A stretch of 64,000 nt of DNA, taken from contig JAZKEM010000040.1 in NCBI GenBank assembly GCA_040387055.1, positions 1-64,000 of the forward strand, written 5' to 3'. Shown piece after piece: positions 42,501 through 50,845 of this stretch. The notes under the pieces are model-generated. The model was not told where the DNA came from. It saw only the letters and a program-made list of their open reading frames with translations, and did not search any database. The DNA comes from Stenotrophobium sp040387055. Lineage in GTDB: Bacteria > Pseudomonadota > Gammaproteobacteria > Nevskiales > Nevskiaceae. The translations under genes and the position numbers were made by a program. Positions within the stretch are counted from its first letter, which is position 1. Every line of letters starts with the position of its first letter.

Positions 42501-43852
42501 AGTGTCTTAAGTACTTGGCCGCCCGTTGAAATGGCCGCGACCACGCGTGCAAGCGTGGACTTCAGCGAACTCAGCGGGTTGAAGCGACCAGTGACGCCAT
42601 CGAGAGTGCCGGAAATTCCTTCGCCACGCCAAGGGAAGTACAGCCATGAATAATTTGGACTGCCGCTGGGGTAGTTATAGAAGAAAATATTGACGAGCTT
42701 GTCACTGCCACCCAAGCCGGGGCCATTATTGTTGACGAAACTCGTCGCCCCGAAATTGGTGGAAGGCGGTATGGTTGGAAATGACGTCAACGGGTTTGCA
42801 ATCGCGGATATTGACGCGCCGTTCAGCTCATAGAGCTTCACGATTTCACCAATCACGGGACTGCCGCTGACACCTGTTTCAGCTTTGGTTGTCAGTAGCA
42901 GCGTATTTGAAACAAAATGTGCGCTTAACTTATAGGCTGATGTAAACGCGCCGCCAGGCGTGCCGATATCCGTGAACGTATCGCCCACTCTGCGAATGAC
43001 TGTCCAGCCCACGAGCGTAGTGCTGGTGTTGTTGTTCTTGGCAGTGACCAGATAATTGCTGTCAGGGCTCCACTCCATAAACCGATTCGGGAGGGAGCCA
43101 GTCGTGTTGACGTTGATACTGGTCAGTAAGGTGAACGCTCCCCCATCAACCTTATAGATTCTGAGGTTGCCATCATTACGGACCGCCAAGTAATTCCCAT
43201 CGGGCGACCACTCAACGGAAAGGCTGTTGCTGTAGGCCGAGAGTCCGGAGAGGTTAATGAATGGGACATACGTGTCGCCGCTTTTCGCGTAGATCGGCAC
43301 GTACGGAACAGCATATCTTGCGAAGGCGAGGTACTGCCCGTTTGGGCTTAGTTCCGCAGACAAAGTTGAAGCCAGCGTAAGCTCTTGAGTCAGCGATACG
43401 ATGTCATCATCGATGATTTTATAAAAGTAGAACTTACTGGTGTTGCCGTTGTAAACCAGAAATGAATGTTCTACCTGGCTCCAAACTGCGTCAGTGACGT
43501 AATCAACAGGAAGATCGCTTGGCGGGTCCAGTTGTACAAACGTATCGTCGGTGCGCTTGAAAACAGTCAGCTTCGGACTGTTGTTGTAGTTGAAAATTAA
43601 AAGATACAGCCCGTCAGCACTCCATCGGCAAGTCAGAGAATCTTGCGTGATGAACGAGGCACCTAGATTTGAGAACTGATACAGGTTGCCGATCAGTTCA
43701 TCATAAGTGGCGGTCAATCCGTTCCACTTATAGACGGAAACAACATACACGCTACCTGTGTAGCTGAGCTTTGTTGCGTAGAGCCCATCAGAAGTCGCAC
43801 CGTTGTTCACCGCGACCGGCGATTCTCCAGCTTTGAAAAGCTGAATTGCCAC
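39509..43852 (-). CDS. Virion protein with three beta-propellers (1447 aa)
   Basis: Blade motifs of the WSPDGNYLAV type recur at least 13 times in three groups: residues about 1-430, 485-830 and 845-1200. The second and third groups each open with a similar segment (FYPPSFSNDDEFVAL, FCPPSFAAGDAFLV), showing internal triplication. Residues 1210-1447 form a separate C-terminal domain that looks like a virion attachment module (DSMCRLGDRYYAVSDAG, SAQIKRPLEAHIGYTA). It follows neck proteins and precedes the internal protein genes. A spike, hub or receptor-binding role is inferred; no enzyme motif seen. Confidence 0.8.
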   Translation of the reverse strand: MAIQLFKAGESPVAVNNGATSDGLYATKLSYTGSVYVVSVYKWNGLTATYDELIGNLYQFSNLGASFITQDSLTCRWSADGLYLLIFNYNNSPKLTVFKRTDDTFVQLDPPSDLPVDYVTDAVWSQVEHSFLVYNGNTSKFYFYKIIDDDIVSLTQELTLASTLSAELSPNGQYLAFARYAVPYVPIYAKSGDTYVPFINLSGLSAYSNSLSVEWSPDGNYLAVRNDGNLRIYKVDGGAFTLLTSINVNTTGSLPNRFMEWSPDSNYLVTAKNNNTSTTLVGWTVIRRVGDTFTDIGTPGGAFTSAYKLSAHFVSNTLLLTTKAETGVSGSPVIGEIVKLYELNGASISAIANPLTSFPTIPPSTNFGATSFVNNNGPGLGGSDKLVNIFFYNYPSGSPNYSWLYFPWRGEGISGTLDGVTGRFNPLSSLKSTLARVVAAISTGGQVLKTLGNVSPEILGAGQMAPTLEDLGSAFVAPAPDPSGYFIEHLRDFNVPADTFYPPSFSNDDEFVALGIGEVPYVKIFRKNATSYTAIANSLYPPVDSITSSSFVNAVLSPDGNYLAVALQDGSPDTGLLLYKRSGSFFNRIDGPDVSATYSYSGGLAWSPDGTYLAASCADAGGSLIVFKRTDDAFTKLDIPPYPADAVAVDMAWSPDGVYLAVAGYSDVDADWLAILKRTDDNFEALDTIDEQPDGYTGLFPSWSPDGVYVAVGNSGGSSPVLVYSRDGDNFTRIGDPAPEAANSGRTTSFSPAFPLFASGFNGGDSSQTLGIYTVNDGFVRRSELPETRPSGSIFDTFAAFGQAAFGAVWKNDSQAILSFYRTFGEEPEPPEPSPNPVTHIADFTTGGFAGNGFCPPSFAAGDAFLVTAVNNAVPPVRVFKRVVDSFVELADCLSPAPSDVGIYDLYHAKISPDGNYLAVSGGGDTRLAIYKRDGDSFIRLPDAPDIQASSYCAELAWSPDSTYLSATVDDSEASLFVYKRTGDVFNKLPTPSYTAPNFASEHAWSPDGTYLAVGGYGTDKLTIFKRDGDDFTALYPDIAPDSLDNVVTPTWSADGNYLAVSNLPSDPANVLPDVIVYRRDGDTFTKVNDSWPTSGAEYRGLSYSRLFPYLATGTALSTDPENALVIYLVDGETYQPKEDIPDQRPDFLGGAVQRRCVVTFGERYLAVVSTDSDEFSTPVGSILSLYLIENTGGVLSLQSIIEASDDTRTILGLLLGDLIHADSAMVTRMIQQLSALSMAELDQLLSLQMTKTAFLIDHPQLDDSVSAMLRASLSISDIANIDAVLFIEGQPYAAWVVNTESGAPSEYQNWNFDSMCRLGDRYYAVSDAGLFLLEGDDDQGAEIAASIRTGDMDFGSAQIKRPLEAHIGYTANGDLVLKVTVEHEGERSEYWYRCNKPVNGTATEAKINLGKGLASRHWQFELMNVNGADFEFEAIHLQMLELSRRI

Positions 43853-43855
43853 GGC

Positions 43856-44266
43856 TTACGGGTTTCCTTCCGTCAGTGCTGCGGTAGCGATTGCAACGGT
43901 GTTGCCGGAAAGGATGTTGATGCTGATCAGCTCAATGTCGGCGCCAGAGCCAGCAGGACCAACTACGAGATCCATGACAAAGTTGCCAGCGGAATCTTGA
44001 ACGCGTGCCCAGGTGGCAGTGCCGTTCGCTGCGCCAACACCGCTCGCGATTGCATTGAAGCTGAGTACGCCATCTGCAGCAGCAGGAGCACTTGGATCTG
44101 CAAAGGTCAGCGTTGCAAGCAGCGTCTGCGTTGTGATGGCAGCGCCAGCAGCAGGCTTCGGGACGGTGTAGAACTTCAGCGTGCCAGCACCGGAACCAGC
44201 ATCAATGGCTGCAGCGATTGGATTGAGCCGCGCATTGCGCAGGGCCGTGGACATGGAAATAGACAT
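43856..44266 (-). CDS. Small structural protein
   Basis: The product is 136 aa from the start at 44266 (MSISMSTALRNARLNPI), which follows a good GGAG site; a longer frame is unsupported. It is Ala/Gly/Thr-rich and beta-type, typical of phage decoration or tail accessory proteins. The motif LRNARLNPIAAAIDAGSGAG recurs in phage structural proteins I know, without a function. Confidence 0.65.
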   Translation of the reverse strand: MSISMSTALRNARLNPIAAAIDAGSGAGTLKFYTVPKPAAGAAITTQTLLATLTFADPSAPAAADGVLSFNAIASGVGAANGTATWARVQDSAGNFVMDLVVGPAGSGADIELISINILSGNTVAIATAALTEGNP

Positions 44267-44333
44267 TGGTGTCTCCGATAGGCTTACACGGTCGATGATG
44301 TCTCCCGCGCAGCACACCCATCCACAACCGGCA

Positions 44334-45896
44334 CTATTTCTTTTTGCCTTCCTCGGGCTCGAATACGGCGAGGGCGCGAATGACGCTTGTTCCCAGCTCC
44401 ACATCATCATCCGGGTTGTAGTCATCTTCAGTCAGCTTGATGGCTGTTTTGATATTCCAGCCAATCGCGCCACCGCCTTCAGATGCAGGCTTGTGAATGA
44501 AGAGTGTTGGGATCAAGTCGTACTCTTCCTCGAGTTCAGTGAGGCTGAACGTCGCTACTTGCCCTTCAGAGCGAATGACACGGGTGCCATCAATCAGCGG
44601 AACAGAGTGTTGACCGACTCTTAATCCACCGATGCCGTTTACCGGGTAGTTCAGGTACGCATTGGGCGAGCCAGCGTTAAAGCATCTGACGCCCCACATG
44701 GCCCGGCCTGAATCATTCACGGAAAGCCAGTCATTGAAGAAGAACGTCCCTCCAGAAACCAGCATGTTGCGTCCGGTCTGGCCAAATCCATTGACCGATG
44801 CAACGGCAGTGAGTGGTTCATAGCCATCCCAAGGCGACGTCGTGAATCCCGCCGGCGCATCAAGCGTTCCGCCGCCCAGAGGAAAGGTGATCGCATCCGT
44901 CGTATAACCCGGAATGCCGCCACTGCCGACGGGCTTCGCAGGCACTTTATGCTCAAGTGGGGTCGTGCCGTCTTCATCGAGCTTGGTGACGATGGATCCA
45001 AACCCAAAGCACGACAACAACTGTTTGCCGTCTTCGCTGATAACAGGGTCGAGTACTCGCGGCTGTCGCGCTTCACCGAAGGATGCTGACTCGCAATCCC
45101 ACTCCCACGTGCCGACATCAGTGGGCGCGTCGCTTGGATCGGTGTACGTGTACGACTTGACCGAGAATCGGTGAATGGTCCCGTCAATGACCAAATGCTT
45201 TCTATAAAACAAAGGCAGCTTCGGATGATGATTGCGACTACCGACAGTGCTTCGTGCATACGATTGCACTTGCTCCCCTGTGAAATACGATATCGAGCCG
45301 TCAGTCGAGTCGTACAGCGCTGAATCAATGCTGGCGATGACGTACTTGTTCGCATCTTGCGTAGCGTAGAAATCGTTGAATCCTGTCCATGATGGATCCC
45401 AGCCAGGCACGAACGCATCTTCACGAATCAGCTTGAGTTGTCCTGTCTTTGGATCTGCCTTGAAGACAAGAATCGCGGTCTCGCACAAAACTACGATCTG
45501 GTTGCCATGGCCGAAGTTATCGACTCGCAGCGGTGCGTAGTCGAGAGTGAATGGCATCCCTGCAATCGGTGTTGCAGCATCACTGCCGCGCTTGATCTTC
45601 CAGCCCATCGCCCGGTGTTCACCGTAGTAGGTGAATCCACCGAAGAGATAGACGAAGTACCAGCCATCGGTTTCGATCTGTACGACGTTACGGACATCAA
45701 TCTCAACAATCCGCACGTCGCCGTAGTAGCGAGTGCGGATCACTGTTCCGTCTTCAAACTTCCATGTCTTCGCGCCCCGCGATTGGCCAAGATAGGCCTC
45801 AGTGCGACCAAGAAGAGTGCGCGCTATCGACAACCGTTGCGATGCAATCTTCTCGTCGCCCTGATACCTGAAGTGGATCGGGGCAGTGACACGCAT
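44334..45896 (-). CDS. Phage structural protein
   Basis: The product is 520 aa, beta-rich throughout, with many aromatic residues (GWYFVYLFGGFTYYGEHRA, FFNDWLSVNDSG) and a charged C-terminus (EPEEGKKK). It lies between neck proteins and the propeller protein, with ATG/stop overlap to the gene upstream. A tail or spike part is likely; no family recognised. Confidence 0.65.
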   Translation of the reverse strand: MRVTAPIHFRYQGDEKIASQRLSIARTLLGRTEAYLGQSRGAKTWKFEDGTVIRTRYYGDVRIVEIDVRNVVQIETDGWYFVYLFGGFTYYGEHRAMGWKIKRGSDAATPIAGMPFTLDYAPLRVDNFGHGNQIVVLCETAILVFKADPKTGQLKLIREDAFVPGWDPSWTGFNDFYATQDANKYVIASIDSALYDSTDGSISYFTGEQVQSYARSTVGSRNHHPKLPLFYRKHLVIDGTIHRFSVKSYTYTDPSDAPTDVGTWEWDCESASFGEARQPRVLDPVISEDGKQLLSCFGFGSIVTKLDEDGTTPLEHKVPAKPVGSGGIPGYTTDAITFPLGGGTLDAPAGFTTSPWDGYEPLTAVASVNGFGQTGRNMLVSGGTFFFNDWLSVNDSGRAMWGVRCFNAGSPNAYLNYPVNGIGGLRVGQHSVPLIDGTRVIRSEGQVATFSLTELEEEYDLIPTLFIHKPASEGGGAIGWNIKTAIKLTEDDYNPDDDVELGTSVIRALAVFEPEEGKKK

Positions 45897-46495
45897 TACG
45901 TCGAGGTCAGACCGATCTCATAGCCGACGTTGAGATTGTCGGTCGGCTCGTAGTCGCGCTTATTCTGGAAGCGTGCGGCTGCGAGCAGAATGCCAGTGGA
46001 TCCGCCTTTTTCGCTGGACGAAATGATCGCGCCGCCGTACACCGACCCGACTTCATTCATCGTGTATGCCGCCTCGTTGGTGAGGTTGGACGACACGCCA
46101 TCGATTGCATCGCCTACCAGAAAGGATGGGCGGTCTGCTTCGTCATAGTCGGTAATCTCAGTGGCAACCGCGGCAAAGTTCGCAGCGGTCCACGTATCAC
46201 CTTGCGGAGTGACGTCCCCAGAGAACAGCGCCATGTACCAATCTGTGATCTGCGATTCGTTGTGCAGCACCACGTTCAGCATGTGATTGCGACCTTCGCG
46301 AACCACCGTGTTCGGATGCAGGCTGACAGGGCCGCCATTGCACGAAAGCGAGAATACGCCGCGCAACGCGATGCGCTCCTTTGGAAGGAACAGGCCGCCG
46401 TCTGCCATCTGTTCGTATCGATTCTGGAGCAGTTTGCGAATCAGCGAGGCTTTGACGCGCGCGGAGAGTTTGTTAAAAGTAGTTTCGATGCTCAT
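45896..46495 (-). CDS. Phage structural protein
   Basis: The product is 199 aa, with a helical basic N-terminus (LSARVKASLIRKLLQNRYEQ) and a beta-rich rest (NHMLNVVLHNESQITDWYMALFSG-like). The second half resembles small phage fibre or tail accessory proteins. Position suggests a virion role. Confidence 0.65.
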   Translation of the reverse strand: MSIETTFNKLSARVKASLIRKLLQNRYEQMADGGLFLPKERIALRGVFSLSCNGGPVSLHPNTVVREGRNHMLNVVLHNESQITDWYMALFSGDVTPQGDTWTAANFAAVATEITDYDEADRPSFLVGDAIDGVSSNLTNEAAYTMNEVGSVYGGAIISSSEKGGSTGILLAAARFQNKRDYEPTDNLNVGYEIGLTST

Positions 46496-46505
46496 GTGTA
46501 TCTCC

Positions 46506-47804
46506 TTAAACAGCTACGCCGTTGCGAATGACTTTGAGGGTGATGGCATCACGCGCAGCGAGCGGAGAACCGTTGTCGCCGCCACGAAACACGCTGATGA
46601 GTTGTTGGAGCTGGTCTTGCTCGCGCAGGAGCAATGAACCGGAAGAGAATTTGGGAAGAGCCAGGCGCCCTTTGGTGATTGGTGTGATAACGCCACTCGC
46701 ACCGCCGCGCATCAACACGCCGTTGTTCGACCACCAGACGGCAGCCTTCTCATTGGGTGGAAGCTTCAAGCCGAACGTGACGCCACGTGTGTCTTGCAGG
46801 GTGTTTTCGACTACACCGAACGCATCAACGGGTAGTTGCTGCATGTCCTTGGGATCATTGCCGCCAAGGAAATACGCACCGCGCTGAGTGCCCACATAGA
46901 TCCCGTCGTCAACAGCAGCGACGCCCGTGATGCGATGTGGGAAGCGGAAATAGGTTTGGTGAATCCTGAACTGGCCGTAACGCAAGGCCAGTGTGTAATA
47001 CAGCGTGTCGCCAATCGCGAAGTAGATGCGGCCGCGATAGCTGCACAAGAATGACGACGCAGGAATCTTGTCGCAGAACTGTGTGTCTAGCAGCTTGCCC
47101 ATCTGAGCGATGTGCGAGCGATCAATCGTGAAGCTGGTAATGCCGTACGGGATGCGTGCAACGTGATACAGCGCTTCGCCGTTTGGTGGCGAGCAATAAA
47201 TATTGATGGCGTGATCAGGCGCAGTCTGTGGAATCGTGCTCAGCGTGATTCCGCCGTCGGCCGACACAGCAACAACGGCTGCACGACCGGTGCCAGACTC
47301 TTCGCCGCTTGGTGCAACTGCCGTGATGGCTACTTGATAACGTCCAGCATCAAGGCCCCAGCCAGTAGTCGCAGAGAGGGCAGGCTGACCGCCCGGGCTA
47401 TCAACGCCCCAAGATTGCAGCGCACCCAAGCGATCGATGCGTGCGGTGGTGAGACCGTTGGACGCATAGATCGAGTTATTCATTTCGCAGTAACGCCAGC
47501 GATTGCTAGAAACAACCTGCATCAGCGGGGTTAATGACTCGAAGCCGTCGACCAGTTCGAATCGCGTGAGGCTATTTTCATAGACCATCAGTGCAAACGA
47601 CCAATCTTCAGCAGCCCAAAGACTGTGTCCGCTGCCTGATTGAATTGATTGATATCCATTGCGGCGACGTGGCTTGCCACTCACTGGAATATCGACGTTC
47701 ACGGCACTGCGAAGAGCCCGGGCTGACTGCAGCTCCTTCAGGTTCTTCACGTTGTTTACGCCGGATGGCCAGCTCGTTAAATCAACTGGATTGCGCGTGG
47801 CCAT
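46506..47804 (-). CDS. Neck/hub protein, P22 gp10-like in kind
   Basis: The product is 432 aa, beginning MATRNPVDLTSWPSGVNN with a following NVDIPVSGKPRRRNGYQ. The sequence is repetitive beta-type with short strands and Gly turns (ISYRGRIYFAIGDTLYYT-like), as in P22 packaged-DNA stabilisation protein gp10 and related propeller-like hub proteins. It follows the head-completion adaptor gene, where such proteins belong. Identity is inferred from fold type and position. Confidence 0.6.
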   Translation of the reverse strand: MATRNPVDLTSWPSGVNNVKNLKELQSARALRSAVNVDIPVSGKPRRRNGYQSIQSGSGHSLWAAEDWSFALMVYENSLTRFELVDGFESLTPLMQVVSSNRWRYCEMNNSIYASNGLTTARIDRLGALQSWGVDSPGGQPALSATTGWGLDAGRYQVAITAVAPSGEESGTGRAAVVAVSADGGITLSTIPQTAPDHAINIYCSPPNGEALYHVARIPYGITSFTIDRSHIAQMGKLLDTQFCDKIPASSFLCSYRGRIYFAIGDTLYYTLALRYGQFRIHQTYFRFPHRITGVAAVDDGIYVGTQRGAYFLGGNDPKDMQQLPVDAFGVVENTLQDTRGVTFGLKLPPNEKAAVWWSNNGVLMRGGASGVITPITKGRLALPKFSSGSLLLREQDQLQQLISVFRGGDNGSPLAARDAITLKVIRNGVAV

Positions 47805-47807
47805 GCG

Positions 47808-48467
47808 TCACCAGATCGGTTTGCAGACGGGCACCTTCTTCAGGCGACGTGTGCGCTGATGATTTGCGGTCGGTCGTTCACCAAAGATTGCCGTGAAGCG
47901 TGCTTCGTGATCATTAGCGCGAGGCTTGTCCTGCGAATCTGAATCACGACGCATGAAGCAAAGATGTGCAGCCCATTCAATTAAGTGAATTTGGAAGCGC
48001 TCTGGAATCTCGGGTTCGTCATCGGCAGCATCCATCGGCTCCAGAGGGAGACGATAGACAGCCAGCATTAGACTTGTATTGACGGTCGGTGTCGGATGGA
48101 CGCCGAGATAATCAATCTCGTCATAGAAGAAACGCGGCTGACCTTTGCAGCTTGGCCAGCGTCCGTCGTATTCAGCATCGAGTGTTTCGATACTGGTGCG
48201 GCTTAGAGAACGACGCTCACCCGATATCAGGCCATACACACGCTGAACGTGGGTGATGAGCGGATCAAGCTCTACTTCGTTTTCGTTTGCTGCGACGGTG
48301 ACTTTGGTAATGATCGAATCTTTGTCAGGGATGAGGCGTGCACGGATGCACGCCTCTACCTGTGCTTCATTCAGATATGCCGTGAGCTTGTCGTCTTGCC
48401 ATAGGTAAGGCTTCGCGACGTCATCAAGAATGACGCGCAGCCCACCAATGATGTCCTTAAGCTTCAC
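47808..48467 (-). CDS. Head-completion/adaptor protein
   Basis: The product is 219 aa. The N-terminal helices (LKDIIGGLRVILDDVAKPYL, WQDDKLTAYLNEAQVEACIR) are typical of phage adaptor proteins that dock under the portal. A middle strand region (VHPTPTVNTSLMLAVYRLP) and a helical WAAHLCF segment follow. Often labelled DUF6682 or gp6-like; I rely on pattern, not search. Confidence 0.7.
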   Translation of the reverse strand: MKLKDIIGGLRVILDDVAKPYLWQDDKLTAYLNEAQVEACIRARLIPDKDSIITKVTVAANENEVELDPLITHVQRVYGLISGERRSLSRTSIETLDAEYDGRWPSCKGQPRFFYDEIDYLGVHPTPTVNTSLMLAVYRLPLEPMDAADDEPEIPERFQIHLIEWAAHLCFMRRDSDSQDKPRANDHEARFTAIFGERPTANHQRTRRLKKVPVCKPIW

Positions 48468-48477
48468 GGCTCTGGCC

Positions 48478-48849
48478 TTAGCGCTGCTTCAGGTCAGATT
48501 CAATAACGGACCAGTGCTGGTCGCGCTCTTCAGCAGTGACATCAAAGCCGACGGTCTTCGAAAGCTTGGCAAGGTCAGGCTTGTTGCTAGCGTCGAACAG
48601 ATCGTCATCGTCAGAATCAAGCATCTTGTTCAGGCCTGCGACGATGTCATCCGCACGCTTCTTGTCTGCTTTGCTGACTTTCTTGCCGGTGCCGAGATCC
48701 AAGCCAATAGGCTCGCAGCCTTTGGAGATCGCTTCGCGGCGGAATTCTGGAGAAACAGGCGTGCCAGCCGGTTCATTGGTGACTGTGAGCGTGTGACCAC
48801 TCAGCAGTGCAAGAGTAATGGGCTCGCGGCCCGGTGCTCGAAATTTCAT
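48478..48849 (-). CDS. Small structural-region protein
   Basis: The product is 123 aa. The N-terminus is beta-type (EPITLALLSGHTLTVTNEPAG) and reads like a small head-associated domain; the middle is Lys/Asp-rich and helical. Proteins of this kind often lie after the capsid gene in podoviruses. Function unknown. Confidence 0.6.
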   Translation of the reverse strand: MKFRAPGREPITLALLSGHTLTVTNEPAGTPVSPEFRREAISKGCEPIGLDLGTGKKVSKADKKRADDIVAGLNKMLDSDDDDLFDASNKPDLAKLSKTVGFDVTAEERDQHWSVIESDLKQR

Positions 48850-48864
48850 GGTGAACTCCCGTTT

Positions 48865-48893
48865 AAAAAAGGGGCGACAGAACTTGCCGCCCC
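48865..48893 (-). terminator. Intrinsic terminator
   Basis: On the minus strand, GGGGCG (48893-48888 side) pairs with CGCCCC (48876-48871 side), followed by six T. It lies between the genes at 48910-49341 and 48478-48849, in the reading direction of the late operon. Confidence 0.8.
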
Positions 48894-48909
48894 ATCAATG
48901 CAGAACTAC

Positions 48910-49341
48910 TTAAGCGCCAGGTACACCAGCAGCGCGTGAGTCGAGGCCCTGCGTGTTGGTTACGCGACCTTCAACTACGTACTCAATGCGCACGCGTGCA
49001 GAGCCAGCCGTAGCAGCAGCGCCGGTCTGTGCGAACAGTGCTTTCAGGCGTTCAACGACCGTGTGCTTGAAACCAGTCAAGGTCAGAGCAGTGCGGCCCA
49101 GCGTCTTGAGATCGATGGCGGCCAAGGTGTAGCGGTCGTCATCGGCTGCGTCACCGAGTTTGAAAGTTGCGGTCGTTGCCGAATTCCAAGCAGTGGTGAC
49201 AGTGATGTCGCCACCAACAAGAATTGCGTTCGCCGGAACTTCGATGGCTTCTTCAGCCGCACCATAAGCAGTGGGGTCGTCGAAGTTGATGTTGATGCTG
49301 GCGGACAAAATCGTCTGTCGGCCGGATTTGAGCTTGATCAT
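48910..49341 (-). CDS. Probable head decoration or structural protein
   Basis: The product is 143 aa. It is beta-rich with VPANAILVGGDITVTTAWNS, TATFKLGDAADDDRY and RVRIEYVVEGR segments, typical of small capsid-associated phage proteins that follow N4-gp56-type capsid genes. Flanked by terminators on both sides. Confidence 0.65.
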   Translation of the reverse strand: MIKLKSGRQTILSASININFDDPTAYGAAEEAIEVPANAILVGGDITVTTAWNSATTATFKLGDAADDDRYTLAAIDLKTLGRTALTLTGFKHTVVERLKALFAQTGAAATAGSARVRIEYVVEGRVTNTQGLDSRAAGVPGA

Positions 49342-49363
49342 TGAAATACTCCTTTCAAGGAAA

Positions 49364-49387
49364 GGGGCCGCACGTGAATGCGGCCCC
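49364..49387 (-). terminator. Hairpin after the major capsid gene
   Basis: GGGGCCGC/GCGGCCCC, a perfect 8-bp GC-rich stem with an 8-base loop, followed on the minus strand by TTTCCTT. It lies 9 bases after the capsid stop codon. Confidence 0.7.
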
Positions 49388-49395
49388 TGTTCTGG

Positions 49396-50499
49396 TTACG
49401 CGCCTTCGGCGTGGTCGATGGTTACGTTGCCGAAATCTTCAACCGACTTGTCGCAGCTCGAGTAGAACTGCGGCTTAAGCAGGCCAAACATCTTGTCGAC
49501 GTTGATGCCTTGCTTAGCGCCGTAATCGAAGTCCTTTTCGTTCCATTCAGGAGCGCCAAGGTCAGCCATGCCCATCGCTTGAGCGCCGCACAGCAGCGTG
49601 CGAGTGCCATCAACGTGGCCACCTGCACCCCACTTGCCGCCATCAGCAATGCCCTTCGTGGTGTAGACCAAGCGGTGTTCGTGGAACACGATGCCGTCAA
49701 TGGTCACGGTGCCGCCGGTGAACCAAGGCGAATCAGTGCCCTGCTTAGCTGCGACGTTGGTCACGGCGCGAACGTAGTCAGGATCCTGCTTGAGCTGCGC
49801 GAAAGAACCTGGGCGGAGCAAGCACACGAAGTACTCTTTACCGTCAGCCATCAGCGGACGGATGTAGTGCTCGTTTGCATAGGCTTTGGCTTTAACGATT
49901 GCCTTGTACGTCAGGCGATCCGTTGCAGCGATTGCGCCGGTGTTCGATGGCAGCAAGTTGCCGCCTTGGAACATCAATGCACGCTTGCTCGATGGTGGCT
50001 TCACGTCAGCAGCGAATGCCAATGAAGGGAAGGCCGAAGAGCTACGAGCACTGCCGTCAGTGTTGTACTGATAGCCGATGCCCGAGAGCGTCAGGATGCC
50101 GAGCTGATCGATACGATTGGCGAGCCAGTAGGCCAGACGATCTTTCGCAGTCTCGCGGAAGTTGATGACCGAACGCTGATCGGACATCTTGCCTTTGTTC
50201 TTAACCGAGTGCGTCAGCAGATCGATGTTGATGATCTGACTGAAGGCCTGCATTGCTTCTTCGTTGCCTTCGCGATCACTGTCACCGGTCTGGCCGTCGT
50301 CCTGCAGTTCAGCAACGAGCTGGAAGATGCACTGCTCGCCCTTCTCAGTTTTGGTCAGTTCGGTAATGCGCTGAATCATCGAGCCCGAGGAAGAGCCGAC
50401 GAACTTTTTGAGGTACATCTGATCGCGCGCGCCCTGCCACAGGTCGCGAGACCATACGAGTTTCTGTTTCGGCTGAAGAGCCGCAAAATTAGTTTCCAT
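49396..50499 (-). CDS. Major capsid protein, N4-gp56 family
   Basis: The product is 367 aa from the start at 50499 (METNFAALQPKQKLVWSRDL), 12 bases after GGAG. An in-frame ATG further upstream (50586) adds 29 atypical residues. The family patterns are visible: QMYLKKFVGSSSGSMIQRIT, LVAELQDDGQTGD, SVINFRETAKDRLAYWLANR and a C-terminal YGAKQGINVDKMFG region. It forms the capsid shell with an HK97-type fold. It follows the scaffold gene and has its own long structured leader and a terminator after it. Confidence 0.88.
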   Translation of the reverse strand: METNFAALQPKQKLVWSRDLWQGARDQMYLKKFVGSSSGSMIQRITELTKTEKGEQCIFQLVAELQDDGQTGDSDREGNEEAMQAFSQIINIDLLTHSVKNKGKMSDQRSVINFRETAKDRLAYWLANRIDQLGILTLSGIGYQYNTDGSARSSSAFPSLAFAADVKPPSSKRALMFQGGNLLPSNTGAIAATDRLTYKAIVKAKAYANEHYIRPLMADGKEYFVCLLRPGSFAQLKQDPDYVRAVTNVAAKQGTDSPWFTGGTVTIDGIVFHEHRLVYTTKGIADGGKWGAGGHVDGTRTLLCGAQAMGMADLGAPEWNEKDFDYGAKQGINVDKMFGLLKPQFYSSCDKSVEDFGNVTIDHAEGA

Positions 50500-50799
50500 G
50501 ACGAATGTCTCCGGAAGTGGGTTTAGTGCCTTCAGGCTCGCGAGTGCCTGCTTCCGCGGAGACATGGAATTCGGGTACGGCTCCAAGAGGCCGTCACTGC
50601 TGACGAGAGTGTTCCGACCCGGTTTACCGCCTCGGGTGTGGCGAATGCGCTGTAGTCAGCGAACCATGTTGAGCGACGGCCAGTTCATTACTGGACCGGG
50701 GAGTGACGGCTGATAAATCTCCAGCCGCCGCTCAAACTCAGTGGACTATTAGTCCGTGGTGCAATCATCAAACCTATTCATGCAATCAATCCACAGCGC
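50500..50799 (-). promoter_or_regulatory. Structured leader upstream of the major capsid gene
   Basis: About 300 bases without a gene between the terminator and the capsid start. On the minus strand an outer 7-bp stem (50735-50729 with 50675-50669) encloses two hairpins, GGCTG/CAGCC (50708-50726) and CCAGT/ACTGG (50680-50694), giving a three-way junction. A separate GGACT/AGTCC hairpin lies at 50743-50755. No consensus promoter was found with confidence. It may be an mRNA leader, a small RNA, or the entry point of an internal promoter. Confidence 0.45.
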
Positions 50800-50827
50800 A
50801 AAAAAAAGCCCACCGATTTGGTGGGCT
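50800..50827 (-). terminator. Intrinsic terminator after the scaffold gene
   Basis: Minus strand: AGCCCACC pairs with GGTGGGCT (50807-50827) around a 5-base loop and is followed by eight T (plus-strand A run 50800-50807). It lies 19 bases after the end of the scaffold gene. Confidence 0.9.
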
Positions 50828-50845
50828 AGTAAGTGCATTGAAGTT

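Noticed and set aside
50500..50586. 29-residue N-terminal extension of the major capsid protein
   Set aside because: The start at 50499 has a ribosome site and a family-typical N-terminus; the extension does not.
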